DNA of 64,000 nucleotides from Streptomyces sp. NBC_01276 (GCF_041435355.1 NZ_CP108443.1:62001-126000), one strand, 5' to 3'; positions 7,891 to 16,206 are shown, counted from the stretch's first letter. Notes: generated by a model from the sequence alone, not told the origin. Numbers and translations: made by a program.

Positions 7891-8129
7891 ATGTTTCGTC
7901 CCGGGATGGGATGTTTGGTGGGATTCTTGGGATCGCGCCAGGGGAAGGGACCACGCGCGCGGGAATTGCCAAGGCCTACCCAGAAGTGCCGACCACGGGC
8001 TGGCGCGTATCCCTCCCCTGCCTACCCGTCGGGGGCGCCTCCGTCACAGGGACGCCCCACCGGCCAACCCGGGCCGGAAGCCGCGACTGGCGTTGTGCTC
8101 GGCGCATCACCGCGTCGGATGCAGCCTCG

Positions 8130-8441
8130 TCAGCAGCGGTACCCGTTGGGAACCTGGAGGAGAGCCACGAAGATCCATACCATGACCGCTGCGCCGGCCG
8201 CGCTGCCCAGGAGGGCGACCGTGAGGTTCCAGCGTCCTGCATACCCGATGAGCACCCCCCACCACACCCCCGCCGCGATCGCGAGCAGGGCTCCGTAGAA
8301 GATCAGTGCGAGCCCGTTGGCGGCGCCGTTCACCCCCACGTCGCACGCCCGCCAGGCGGCTGCCAGCAACAACGACCCGAGCACGCCGGTAGCCAGACCG
8401 GCCACGGGGGCGACCGCGCAGCCCCACTGTCCCCGCGTCAC
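8130..8441 (-). CDS. Small membrane protein, three predicted helices
   Basis: 103 residues with ATG at 8441. Hydrophobic stretches include GCAVAPVAGLATGVLGSLLL, GLALIFYGALLAIAAGVWWG and LTVALLGSAAGAAVMVWIFV, with charged loops between. The stop of the upstream minus-strand frame (8438) overlaps its start by four bases, so it was probably co-translated with that now frameshifted gene. Function unknown. Confidence 0.65.
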   Translation of the reverse strand: MTRGQWGCAVAPVAGLATGVLGSLLLAAAWRACDVGVNGAANGLALIFYGALLAIAAGVWWGVLIGYAGRWNLTVALLGSAAGAAVMVWIFVALLQVPNGYRC

Positions 8442-9042
8442 TTGCGGTTCCTGACCTGTGGGACGTTCTCTCCGTTGCGCTGCGCCGGCTCCATCTGGTC
8501 CATCGTGTCGTTGATTCCTTGCCGGAGCTGTTCCTCGGTCAGGCTGTCGCCGTATTTTTCGTAGAGTTCGATGCCGACGCGCATCGTGATCTGATCGCCT
8601 TGGTCGTCATCCCCGGTGAGCGGCGTTTCTCCAAGGGAGGCGCCCTTGATCAAGGTGTCTGCGTCGAAGCCGGCCGCCCGGCCGCCGCGTTGATGTCGGA
8701 ACCGTCGTTGCGCCCGAATTCGTACCACTCCGGTTCGTCAAGCAGGGACCGTATTCGCCCGACCGTGTCCGACTTCGCGTTCCGTTTCATTTCCCACATC
8801 CTGCGGTGCCGGTCCAGAAGGGCGGGCAGGTCCCGGCGGCGGGCGAGAGCCGCCGCTTGGTCCGGGTGGGCGTCGGGGAACTCCGGGGCGCCGCCGAGGT
8901 AGACGAGGAGACCGGCTCTCACGAGGTGGCCGACCGCCGCCGCGGTCACCCGCGGATGGCACCGCAACGGCTCCCCCAAAGCCTCTGTCAGCCGCTCCGC
9001 CGCCACCCCGGCACCGATCGGACCCCGCGGCGCCGCCCGCAA
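8438..9042 (-). pseudogene. Composite, frameshifted gene
   Basis: Reading leftward from 9042, the first part (AERLTEALGEPLRCHPRVTA, AAVGHLVRAGLLVYLGG and a DLPALLDRH end) resembles the N-terminal part of a Streptomyces protein of unknown function, truncated at both ends. It then switches to RRMWEMKRNAKSDTVGRIRS, LLDEPEWYEFGRNDGSDINA. Near 8680 a one-base shift is needed to continue as GFDADTLIKGASLGETPLTG, ITMRVGIELYEKYGDSLTEE and a stop at 8438. So two gene pieces are joined, and the second is broken by an indel. The second half may still be expressed separately, but no internal start is convincing. Confidence 0.5.
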
Positions 9043-9077
9043 AATGGGTGCTCAGTCACGGGAGCGGAGTCCGCACC

Positions 9078-9108
9078 GCCCGGCACTCCGCTGGTGGGAG
9101 TGCCGGGC
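9078..9108 (-). terminator. 12-bp perfect hairpin
   Basis: GCCCGGCACTCC (9078-9089) pairs with GGAGTGCCGGGC (9097-9108) across a 7-base loop. On the minus strand it follows the FG-GAP remnant's stop (9125) by 16 bases, as expected for a terminator. Confidence 0.7.
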
Positions 9109-9124
9109 ATGGGTTGAGCAAGGG

Positions 9125-9250
9125 TCACCTGGGCTGGCCCCAGTTGGGGTAGGTCACCGTGCCGTCGTCGTTGCGGAGGTGGAAGCGGGCCTCGGAGGGG
9201 CGCCAGATTCCGATGTTGGCGGCCGGACCACCGTCCCAGTTCCCCGCAAC
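9125..9250 (-). pseudogene. FG-GAP/VCBS repeat protein, C-terminal remnant
   Basis: The minus strand reads NWDGGPAANIGIWRPSEARF then HLRNDDGTVTYPNWGQPR and TGA at 9125-9127. This is the usual last repeat of FG-GAP/VCBS secreted proteins (DWDGDG.x.DIGVWRPS pattern). The calcium-loop aspartates are already partly lost, and no frame extends further upstream. Its terminator hairpin still stands just downstream. Confidence 0.7.
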
Positions 9251-9454
9251 AGGCGCGTCGCCGGCCTGCCGGGCAGGTCCCCGGTGACGATCACGCGGTC
9301 TTCGTCGTGACTGATTTACGCCGTCGGCCTCGTACCGGCCCGGAGAATCTCAGGAGCAACAGGCGGTGAGGGAACGTGCGGTCGGTGGTGGTGGGATGCG
9401 CCGCCGCCGTACGGCGGTTCACCGGCCCCCCCCAGTACGGCGAGAGGCTCCACG

Positions 9455-10129
9455 ATGACAACGAACCGCGTCCGGCGCTACGCAGCCCGCGCGCTGACCA
9501 TGACGATCGCGGCCTGCGCCGTCGCGGCGGCGGCCACCCTTCCGGCGTCGGCCGCCGACCAGCCCACACGGCAGCTGCTCATGGCGGACTGCGCCTCGGG
9601 CGAGGGCAAGTGCACGTTCAACTCGCCCCGGCTCGAGGAGGCGTACCTGGGCGAGTTCCGGCAGGTGTCGAACTCCCTCTTCAACTGCAGCACGTCGGAC
9701 GCCACTCAGGCGATGACGTGGGACGACACGGTGGGATCCACCGACTCCCTGGGCGTCTCCGTCACCGCCGGAGGCAAGATCGCGGGCATCGTGGACCTGA
9801 GCATAACCGCGAGTTACAGTCACAGTTGGTCGAGCTCCCACTCGGAGAGCAGCTCGCTCAACATGACGGTCAAGCCCGGCGAAGTGGGCTGGATCTCGCG
9901 CGCCCAGGTGATGCAGAAGGTCTCCGGCACCTGGCAGACCCACTACGACAGCCCCAAGTGGGGTCACTACTACTGGTACTTCCAGGACACCATCACCGGC
10001 CCGGTCCAGAACGGCACCGACGGCAAGAGCAACGCGGTCGTGGTGAAGAGCCGGCAGATGACCGCCGCGGAGAAGCGTTCCTGCTCCGAGGGGTCCCGCA
10101 CGGGCGGCACGTTCGTCCAGGAACGCTGA
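9455..10129 (+). CDS. Secreted protein with an aerolysin/ETX-MTX2-like beta-rich core
   Basis: 224 residues, ATG at 9455 preceded by GAGAGG. A signal peptide (basic start, LTMTIAACAVAAAATLPASA, then cleavage before ADQP) indicates export. The mature protein has four cysteines (ADCASGEGKC, SLFNCSTS, KRSCSEG). Its core has alternating Ser/Thr strands: DSLGVSVTAGGKIAGIVDLS, ITASYSHSWSSSHSESSSLN. It then has VKPGEVGWISRAQVMQKVSG. That long amphipathic Ser/Thr-rich segment between the two halves resembles the membrane-inserting hairpin of aerolysin-type pore formers. I recall similar Streptomyces secreted proteins without an assigned role. Pore formation is inferred, not shown. It has its own terminator and is monocistronic. 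Confidence 0.7.
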   Translation: MTTNRVRRYAARALTMTIAACAVAAAATLPASAADQPTRQLLMADCASGEGKCTFNSPRLEEAYLGEFRQVSNSLFNCSTSDATQAMTWDDTVGSTDSLGVSVTAGGKIAGIVDLSITASYSHSWSSSHSESSSLNMTVKPGEVGWISRAQVMQKVSGTWQTHYDSPKWGHYYWYFQDTITGPVQNGTDGKSNAVVVKSRQMTAAEKRSCSEGSRTGGTFVQER

Positions 10130-10150
10130 GCCACCGCCCGCGCATGACCC

Positions 10151-10180
10151 GGCCCCCCGTCCCGCCCCGGACGGGGGGCC
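10151..10180. terminator. 12-bp perfect hairpin after the secreted protein gene
   Basis: GGCCCCCCGTCC (10151-10162) and GGACGGGGGGCC (10169-10180), 6-base loop, 21 bases beyond the stop at 10129. It separates this gene from the YbjQ-type operon. Confidence 0.75.
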
Positions 10181-10354
10181 GCCGCGCCCGCGTGCCGAAG
10201 TTCACGATCTTCACCCTTTCGGATGATCACGCCGATAAACTGCCCGGCGGTGCGCCGCAGTCCGCGCGACGTGCCGTGCACGACGACACGCACGCACACG
10301 CGTCCGCCGCACAGCCGGGCGCCGAGAGCCGGAAGGGCGATGGCGCGGAGGCCG

Positions 10355-11206
10355 ATGACACACCCGCACGACGACGGTCCGGCGCAGACCGGTGCCAGTA
10401 CCTGGAACTCCTTCCTGTCGGCCCCGGAGCTCGCCGCCGTCACCTCCGCCGGGTTCGACCCGCTCGGGCACGTCCTCGGCACCACCGTCTTCGCCATCGG
10501 CTACACGGGCGCCTGGGGCTGCCCCGGTGCGTGGCCGGCCCCGTCCGCCGACGGTCACCCGAAGCCCTCCCGCTGGGCCTCCACCTACGAACCCCTGGCC
10601 AAGGCGCTGTACACCGCCCGCAAACGGGCGCTGATCCGCGCGGTGGACGAATGCCGCGCGCTCGGCGGGGACGGGATCGTCGGGGTGAGCCTGGACTTCG
10701 ACCACATGCAGTTCGGGGACCTCGAGTGCACCGTACGGGGCACCGCCGTCCGCGCCCGCTCACGGATCCGGCCCCGCCTGCCGTTCACCTCCCACCTCGG
10801 CGGCCAGGACTTCGCCCGGCTGATCCACTCCGGCTGGGTGCCCACCGGACTCGCCTTCGGCCTTGCCGTCTACGCCCGCCACGACGACTGGCGCACCACC
10901 CGCAGGACCCGCTGGACCGCCCCGAACGAGGAGGTCGACGGCTACACCCTGCTGGTCAACCGCGCCCGCCACGAGGCGCGCACCCGGCTGGCCCGCGACG
11001 CGGCCGCCGCGGGCGGCGAGGGGGTCGTCGTCGGCCGGACGGAGCTGACCCTGGGGAAGGACGAGTGCGCTAGCACCTACGGCTACGCGCACGACCTCAG
11101 CGCGCAGGCGGCGTTCGTCGGCACCGCCATCGCCCGGTTCGGCCGCTCCGCGCAGCCCGCCGGACCCGGGCCGTTGACCTTCATGAGACTGGAGCGGGAG
11201 TACTGA
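10355..11206 (+). CDS. Heavy-metal-binding (YbjQ/DUF74-type) two-domain protein, first gene of operon
   Basis: 283 residues from an ATG at 10355 with GGAGG just upstream. An ATG at 10340 and a longer frame from 10223 are also open. It contains two YbjQ-like units. Each has a short strand pair ending in LGTTVFAIGY or GLAVYAR, a helix with ARKRALIRAVDECRALGGDG or ARTRLARDAAAAGGEG, then IVGVSLDF or VVVGRTEL and a final strand with VRGTAVRAR or FVGTAIARF. Family members are called putative heavy-metal-binding proteins from a structural pentamer, but the role is unproven. It is followed two bases later by a paralogue, so both are co-transcribed. Confidence 0.8.
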   Translation: MTHPHDDGPAQTGASTWNSFLSAPELAAVTSAGFDPLGHVLGTTVFAIGYTGAWGCPGAWPAPSADGHPKPSRWASTYEPLAKALYTARKRALIRAVDECRALGGDGIVGVSLDFDHMQFGDLECTVRGTAVRARSRIRPRLPFTSHLGGQDFARLIHSGWVPTGLAFGLAVYARHDDWRTTRRTRWTAPNEEVDGYTLLVNRARHEARTRLARDAAAAGGEGVVVGRTELTLGKDECASTYGYAHDLSAQAAFVGTAIARFGRSAQPAGPGPLTFMRLEREY

Positions 11207-11207
11207 C

Positions 11208-12056
11208 ATGACCGAGCGAACAGGTCCGGCCCCGGCCGCCGCCGAGGCCGCCGCACAGGACGCGATGCGACGGCTCGCGCAGCCCCCGTCCGACGGCGAG
11301 CGGGGCGCCTTCTTCACCTCGGACCTCACCGTGAACGAGTTCCTGCTCGTGCGCGAGGCCGGCTTCCGGCCGCTGGGCCTGGTCCTCGGCTCCTCCGTCT
11401 ACCACGTGGGGATCCAACTGGGCCGCTGGACGAAGAACCAGGAACTGACCAAACTCTCGCAGGCGATGTACCACGCGCGCGAACTCGCGATGAGCCGGAT
11501 GGAGGCGGAGGCGAGCGCACTGGGCGCGGACGGGATCGTCGGCGTGCGGCTCGACATCGAGTTCAAGGAATTCGGTTCGGACGTCGCCGAGTTCATCGCG
11601 GTCGGCACGGCCGTCAAGGCGGACGGCGCGGACCCGGGACCCGCCGGGACCTGGCTGAACAACAAGGGCCGGCCGTTCACCTCCAACCTCTCCGGCCAGG
11701 ACTTCTGGACGCTGGTCCGCGCCGGGTACGCCCCCGTGGACCTCGTGATGGGGTCGTGCGTCTACCACGTGGCGCACCAGCGGTTCACGCAGGCGCTGGG
11801 CTCCGTCGGCCGCAACGTCGAGATCGAACCGTTCACCCAGGCGCTGTACGACGCCCGTGGACTGGCCATGGGCCGCATGAAGGCGGAGGGCGAGGCCCTG
11901 GACGCCGAGGGCATCGTGGCGGTCGACCTGCGCCAGCACGGGCACAACTGGGGCGGGCACACCACCGAGTTCTTCGCGGTCGGGACGGCGGTGCGCCCGC
12001 TGCGCGACGACCACGTGATCGAAAAGCCGACCCTGGTGCTGGGCCTCGATGGCTGA
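11208..12056 (+). CDS. Heavy-metal-binding (YbjQ/DUF74-type) two-domain protein, second gene of operon
   Basis: 282 residues, ATG at 11208. Two YbjQ-like units again: residues about 35-145 (FRPLGLVLGSSVYHVGIQLG, ELAMSRMEAEASALGADG, IVGVRLDIEFKEF, FIAVGTAVKA) and about 155-265 (DLVMGSCVYHV, ARGLAMGRMKAEGEALDAEG, IVAVDLRQHGHNWGGHTTEF, FAVGTAVRP). His residues in SVYHV, HGHNWGGH are possible metal ligands (inference). Its stop lies inside the start of the next gene, so translation is coupled. Together the first two genes encode four related domains. Confidence 0.8.
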   Translation: MTERTGPAPAAAEAAAQDAMRRLAQPPSDGERGAFFTSDLTVNEFLLVREAGFRPLGLVLGSSVYHVGIQLGRWTKNQELTKLSQAMYHARELAMSRMEAEASALGADGIVGVRLDIEFKEFGSDVAEFIAVGTAVKADGADPGPAGTWLNNKGRPFTSNLSGQDFWTLVRAGYAPVDLVMGSCVYHVAHQRFTQALGSVGRNVEIEPFTQALYDARGLAMGRMKAEGEALDAEGIVAVDLRQHGHNWGGHTTEFFAVGTAVRPLRDDHVIEKPTLVLGLDG

Positions 12057-12441
12057 CGCGGAAGTCGAACTGCTCGCCGCGGCGCTGCGCCGCGACAGTG
12101 CCGACCTGGACCTCTACGGGGCCGTGCTGACGGCGAAGCTGTCGGACGCGCTGCCGCCGGGCGCCGTACGGGTCGTGCGCCGGCGCTCTGTCGGGCAGCG
12201 GCTGGCCGGGCGCCCGGGGACGGTCGCCGAAGTGGGCGTCCTGCTGGGGGACCTGCGGTTCTCGCTGGCCACGCACGAGGGCCGCACGACGGCGGAGATC
12301 CGCCACGAGGTGCGGGACGTCGTCCTGTCCCGGCGCCCGGTGGGCCTGGACGCCTGGCTCGCCGCCCTGGCGGACGCCCTGTCCGAAGCAGCCGCCTCGA
12401 ACGCCCGCGCCCGCACCGCGGTGGAACGCTTCCTGACCTGA
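12049..12441 (+). CDS. Conserved hypothetical protein, third gene of the YbjQ operon
   Basis: 130 residues; the ATG at 12049 overlaps the preceding gene by eight bases. The sequence has an acidic N-terminal helix (VELLAAALRRDSADLDLYGA), a basic segment RRRSVGQRLAGRPG, two strands (VAEVGVLLGDLRFSLATHEG, EIRHEVRDVVLSRRPVGLDA) and a C-terminal alanine-rich helix. I recall similar small proteins downstream of paired YbjQ-like genes in Streptomyces, which supports a shared role. No motif suggests an enzyme. Confidence 0.7.
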   Translation: MADAEVELLAAALRRDSADLDLYGAVLTAKLSDALPPGAVRVVRRRSVGQRLAGRPGTVAEVGVLLGDLRFSLATHEGRTTAEIRHEVRDVVLSRRPVGLDAWLAALADALSEAAASNARARTAVERFLT

Positions 12442-12799
12442 AGCGGAACGGCCTCCCGGGGGCCCCGGGACGCGGGCGGCCCCGTACGAGCAGTGCCGCC
12501 GACCAGCCCCCGGTCAGCGGGCCGTTCTGTGCTGGTCGGTGCGGCGGGCGAACGCATGGTCGGCACGACGGCGGTGATAGACGGCCTCCGGCCGGATGCC
12601 CGCCTCTGGCGCCGCCTGGCACAGCTCCTCCACAGTTGGCAATCTCATCGCGCCCCCGCAGCGCAGCCGCAACCGCAGCCGCCGCGGCATGCTTGCAAAG
12701 CGCGGCCATCGCCGATGGTCTCGGCAGCGGGAGCGGTTGCGGAGCAGGAGCCGGGCCGGGTCACTGACCCGAGCGCCCGGCCCCCAGCCCGTTGTCGCC

Positions 12800-13112
12800 C
12801 GGTCCATGAGGCCGGTGTGAACTCCACGTCCATACCGCCGCAGCCTGCCGCGATGTCCAGCAGCCGGTCCGGCTGCGCCTCATCGACGGCCAACCCCAGC
12901 GCAGCTTCATCGCCGTCCACTCCGCCCCGTACCGGCACAGCGCGTCCGGCGCCGCCGGCAGCCACTGCGCCGGATCCTGGTCCGCCTTGCTCCTGTTCGA
13001 ACGAGCCGGTATCGCGACCAGTGAAGACGGCTGCCCGAGGTCGTTGGCGTACGCCTTCCGCCGCGCCGCCGTCCACGACGACGCCCAGCTGGCGGGGAGC
13101 GTCATTCGAAAC
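12800..13112 (-). pseudogene. HNH endonuclease family protein, truncated and frameshifted
   Basis: The minus strand reads ASWASSWTAARRKAYANDLG, then SLVAIPARSNRSKADQDPAQ, WLPAAPDALCRYGAEWTAMK. This is the C-terminal half of secreted HNH-family nucleases (the A-N-D region, N-R-S-K-x-D-x-x-P-x-x-W motif). After LRWG the correct sense continues in another frame as LAVDEAQPDRLLDIAAGCGG. The N-terminal part, with the D-H-x-V-P-L catalytic motif, is missing. The 12442-12800 stretch to the left shows nothing I can name. Confidence 0.65.
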
Positions 13113-13310
13113 GTGCTGTACTCCGCTCCTCTTCGGTGAGGAACGGTGGCCAAAACGTGCCGTGGCTCTGGCTCACTTTCCATGGGGGCTGACTGAGTGT
13201 GATGTCAACGGCTCCCCAGGCCGTGAGCAACGGACCGTCGGAGTCACGTGCCCACGGCCTCGCTGCGACGTCTGATCGCCGTTCTCCTGGTGGCATCGCG
13301 ACGGCAGAAT

Positions 13311-14048
13311 ATGGAGGTGGACTCTGACCTTTACCCTGATCTGGCTGCTGCGGGCAGCCTGGCCGCAGCGCTGGAACAGCTGGCGGCCGAACTCGGTGCC
13401 GATCTCACAGTGGTACCCGGCGATCGGGGCCCACTCGTTTCGGCGGGCATCGCCTCGTCGGTTCCTGAGCGCAAGCCGCTATCCGTTCACATCGGGGCGG
13501 AGAGCCGCTGGTTCGGTGTCTCCGGCTGGAGTAGCGGAGTCGAACTCATCACCGGAGCCACGCCCGACCTGGCGGATGTCGTCAGGGCCGGAGCGGCTTG
13601 GGGGCAGGGCAGGAGCCTGCGGGAGCTGCGGGCGGAGCTGTCGTTTCTGCGCTCCGGCAAGCGCGCCGAAGCTCACGAACGCGGGCCGGCCGCGGTGGTG
13701 GAGCTGCAGTGGCGCACAATGCGGGAGCAGGCGGCCGAGGAGCCGGATTTCACAGGGTTCGGCGAACTCGTGGAAGCGGCTCATGCAGCACCACGGCTGC
13801 GACAGCTCTATGTCTTCTCCAGCCACTGGACGCTCGGCTTCAGCTCCTGCACTGGATACCCGTTCCGCGATGAGGTGGCCATCGTCCCGTCGCACAGTGG
13901 CAGCCCATTCCGTGTGCAGAGGCGTCCGCTCTCCGATGACGTTCTCGGCGAGGCCGCCACAGCCGAGGAAGCCGTCGCCCTGGCAGTACGCCACCTCCCC
14001 ACCGATCTCGGTCCGGCCGTCGCGGGAACCGCCGAACAAGATGGATGA
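13311..14048 (+). CDS. DUF6193-type protein
   Basis: 245 residues from an ATG at 13311. A GTG at 13248, preceded by GGAG, would add 21 residues of unlikely-looking sequence. The frame reads LYPDLAAAGSLAAALEQLAA, ADLTVVPGDRGPLVSAGI, then a Trp/Gly strand (ESRWFGVSGWSSGVELITGA), ADVVRAGAAWGQGRSLRELR, and a C-terminal domain with LRQLYVFSSHWTLGFSSCTG and a helical end. The layout matches DUF6193, a family annotated in natural-product settings without known activity. No neighbouring biosynthetic gene is present, so the role is open. Confidence 0.6.
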   Translation: MEVDSDLYPDLAAAGSLAAALEQLAAELGADLTVVPGDRGPLVSAGIASSVPERKPLSVHIGAESRWFGVSGWSSGVELITGATPDLADVVRAGAAWGQGRSLRELRAELSFLRSGKRAEAHERGPAAVVELQWRTMREQAAEEPDFTGFGELVEAAHAAPRLRQLYVFSSHWTLGFSSCTGYPFRDEVAIVPSHSGSPFRVQRRPLSDDVLGEAATAEEAVALAVRHLPTDLGPAVAGTAEQDG

Positions 14049-14161
14049 CGAGCCCGAACCAGGTGACTGACCGTCACCGGTCCCGTGGCCATTTGGCTCC
14101 CCATCAGGCGGTCTCGGACGGGGAAATCGAACTGGCCATCCACAACGGTCTGACCTGTGGT

Positions 14162-14575
14162 TCACGAGTAGAGCAGGACGCGCTTGCGGAGGAGGAGAAA
14201 GCCGGCGCGGCCGAACATCTGGCGTTTGAGCATCCAGATTCGGTTGACGTGTCCTTCGACCACGCCCGAGCTCCATGGCAGGGTGAGGCCGACGATCACG
14301 GCGTCGCGGTCGCGGCGATGCCTGCGGCGAGTGTGTGGAGGCCGGGGAGGTCGTCTCGCCGGACGGCATCGAGCCACTGCGGCAACCGTTCGCCCTGGCG
14401 CTCCGTGAGTATCTGCCCGAAGGACCGGACGTGACCGTTGAGAGCGTCCAGCTCAGGGCAGTGGACCAGAACGGCCTTGAGCCGAAGGTGCTCCGTCTCG
14501 GTGAGGTTCTCCGGCCGGCGCAGGAGGGCTGGGCTTCCATTTCCAGTGCGAGCTGCGAAGGCACACGGCCGATGA
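14162..14575 (-). pseudogene. ISL3-family transposase C-terminal remnant, frameshifted
   Basis: Reading leftward, one frame gives ENLTETEHLRLKAVLVHCPE, ALNGHVRSFGQILTERQGER and DDLPGLHTLAAGI. Near 14318 the sense moves one frame and continues DAVIVGLTLPWSSGVVEGHV, NRIWMLKRQMFGRAGFLLLR and TGA at 14162. The W-S-S-G-x-V-E-G-x-V-N-R-I-x-x-L-K-R block with the last catalytic Glu is typical of ISL3. The N-terminal half is absent; the IS5-type unit begins 48 bases to the right. Confidence 0.75.
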
Positions 14576-14622
14576 GTCGGATCCTCTCACAGGTCACCTG
14601 GGGGCCGAAGCGTCCGTCGACT

Positions 14623-14644
14623 GGGCCTGTTGCGAAAGTGGATC
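14623..14644 (+). repeat. Left terminal inverted repeat of the passenger-carrying IS
   Basis: 22 bases, one mismatch against the complement of 16163-16184. The stop codon of the passenger gene (TCA on this strand, 14643-14645) lies within its inner end. Confidence 0.85.
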
Positions 14645-15302
14645 AAGAGGTGGGGTCGGCCTCGGAGGATGTCTGGTCTGGCCAGCCTCGTGACAGTGCG
14701 AGGCGGCCGGATCGGAGGGCCTCGCGTTGTTCGGCGACCCATTGCGTGACCTGGTCTGCGGAGTCCGTGATGGGCTGGTCCGTGGTGTCGATCAGGTGGG
14801 TGGACCATCGCCGGTCGTCGGCCGTCCACTCGGTCCAGTGTTGCCAGGCCATCTCCGGCCAGCTGTCGTTGATGATGACGTCGGGTCGGTATCGGGGGTC
14901 CCGCGCGTGCTTGCGGTGCCAGTCGGCCCATCCGAGAAAGGCGTCGACCGCCGGCGGGTCCCACCGGCCGGGGTCGCGGTGGGTGAGTCTCCGGCGCCGG
15001 ATCTCGTCGGACACATCGACCAGGCATACCGCGATGCCGTCCAGCAGTGGTGCCGAAGGCACCGCCAGGACTTCCCCGAGCGGGGACTGGCCGGTCAGCA
15101 GGAGATCAAGCCCGCGGTCCTGGTACTCCAGCGCGCGACGCACCCACATCTCGGTCATGCGGTTGCGCCATTGACGGTCGGCGCCTTCCGGCACGCCGAG
15201 TTCGTCGAAGTCGTGCACGACGACCTTCTCAAGTCGTTCGCCCACGGCGTTGGCGAGCGTGGTCTTGCCCGAGCAGCTGGAGCCGGTCAGTTTGAGCAGC
15301 AT
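14643..15302 (-). CDS. P-loop NTPase / small-molecule kinase-like passenger protein
   Basis: 219 residues from the ATG at 15302; a GTG at 15338 in frame would add 12. MLLKLTGSSCSGKTTLANAV carries a perfect Walker A (GSSCSGKT). VVVHDFDELGVPE gives a D-F-D-E segment expected of shikimate/cytidylate/chloramphenicol-phosphotransferase-like kinases. VCLVDVSDEIRRRRLTHRD and RYRPDVIINDSW are consistent with a lid and a C-terminal strand. The last part is Trp-rich (WQHWTEWTADDRRW). The substrate is unknown. It ends inside the left IS terminal repeat, so it travels with the element. Possible roles, all inference, are antibiotic or nucleotide phosphorylation. Confidence 0.75.
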   Translation of the reverse strand: MLLKLTGSSCSGKTTLANAVGERLEKVVVHDFDELGVPEGADRQWRNRMTEMWVRRALEYQDRGLDLLLTGQSPLGEVLAVPSAPLLDGIAVCLVDVSDEIRRRRLTHRDPGRWDPPAVDAFLGWADWHRKHARDPRYRPDVIINDSWPEMAWQHWTEWTADDRRWSTHLIDTTDQPITDSADQVTQWVAEQREALRSGRLALSRGWPDQTSSEADPTS

Positions 15303-15374
15303 CGTGCCAGGGTGGCAGGTGAGGCGGATCCTCCCCACGTGTTTTTTGGGGTTTCCTGCCGCAGACCGGACTGG

Positions 15375-16139
15375 TCAGAGCCATTCGTCGATGGCTGCGA
15401 CCAGCACGGTCGCTTCGAAGCGGACGGCGGGTCTGCCGTACCTCGTAGCGACGGCCCGATGCCGCTTGAGCCGGTTGATTCCGCACTCGACCGCGTGTCG
15501 CTGTTTGTAGTCGTCCTTGTCGAACTTCGGAGGACGGCCGCCGCGCGATCCGCTCCCGAGCCGGTTGCGCACCCGGTCCACGGGGACCGGGATCGTTGCA
15601 TTGATCCCGCGTCTGCGCGGGTAGGAGCGGTTGCTGTAGGAGTCGTACGCCTTGTCGGCCCGTACCCGGTCCGGCCGCGTGCGCGGCTCGCCGAGACCCA
15701 GCCGGGGCACCCGAATCGCTTCCAGCACTGGCTTGAACTGCGGTGAGTCGCCCCGCTGCCCGGCCGTGATCACCACTGACACCGGCTTCTGTCCCTGCTC
15801 GACGGCAAGATGGATCTTGGTGGTCAGCCCGCCGCAGGAGCGCCCGAGGCCGTGGTCGGCCGGCTCGACGGACACTCCGCCGGGCGGCTCCTTCTGGAGA
15901 TCCCCCTATTCGCCGCCCCGGCGGCGTGCTGGTGGGCCCGGCAGACGGTGGAGTCGACGTTCACACGGCCCGTATCGCTCCGGCACATCACGCCATGGGG
16001 CGCCGGTCCGCGTCCGCCGCCGTATGCCGTCTATCAGCTGCCGCCGCCTCCACACCTGCGGACGACCCGGCTTGACGCCCTGCGGCAGCAACGGCTCAAG
16101 CCGGGCCCACTGGCCATTCGTCAGATCACCACGTCCCAC
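15375..16139 (-). pseudogene. IS5-family transposase with internal deletion and frameshifts
   Basis: The N-terminal piece starts at 16139 (GRGDLTNGQWARLEPLLPQG) and reads to APWRDVPERYGPCE. About 40 residues are then missing, and the first-Asp motif VDSTVCRAHQHAAG appears out of frame. After a further shift the C-terminal part reads [32 protein letters not shown] (second Asp) and [20 protein letters not shown] (last Glu) to a stop at 15375. All three acidic residues are encoded but never in one frame, so transposition would need help in trans. Confidence 0.85.
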
Positions 16140-16162
16140 AGCAAGTGATCGTCTACGAACAA

Positions 16163-16184
16163 GATCTACTTTCGCAACAGGCCC
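16163..16184 (-). repeat. Right terminal inverted repeat of the passenger-carrying IS
   Basis: GATCTACTTTCGCAACAGGCCC, the near-perfect complement of the left end. It is followed directly by TA and the left end of the next IS. Confidence 0.85.
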
Positions 16185-16206
16185 TAGGGCCTGTGTGATG
16201 TCGTGA

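Larger units (their letters stand above)
14623..16184. mobile_element. IS5-type element carrying a kinase-like passenger gene
   Basis: Bounded by 22-base terminal inverted repeats: GGGCCTGTTGCGAAAGTGGATC at 14623-14644, and its complement at 16163-16184 with one mismatch (GTAGATC). Inside, both on the minus strand, lie a broken IS5-family transposase (15375-16139) and, downstream of it, an apparently intact P-loop gene (14643-15302) that is not part of a normal IS5 element. The right end abuts another IS across TA. The left end is preceded by CT rather than TA, so no clean target duplication remains. At 1562 bases it is longer than the 1074-base IS5-family element beside it, which fits a passenger-carrying IS. 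Confidence 0.75.

Noticed and set aside
12442..12800. Small minus-strand frame with EELCQAAPEAGIRPEAVYHR
   Set aside because: Only 44 residues after its ATG, no ribosome site or family; kept as unexplained sequence.
14621..16186. A TA target duplication flanking the passenger-carrying IS
   Set aside because: The right side has TA but the left side has CT, so no duplication can be claimed.
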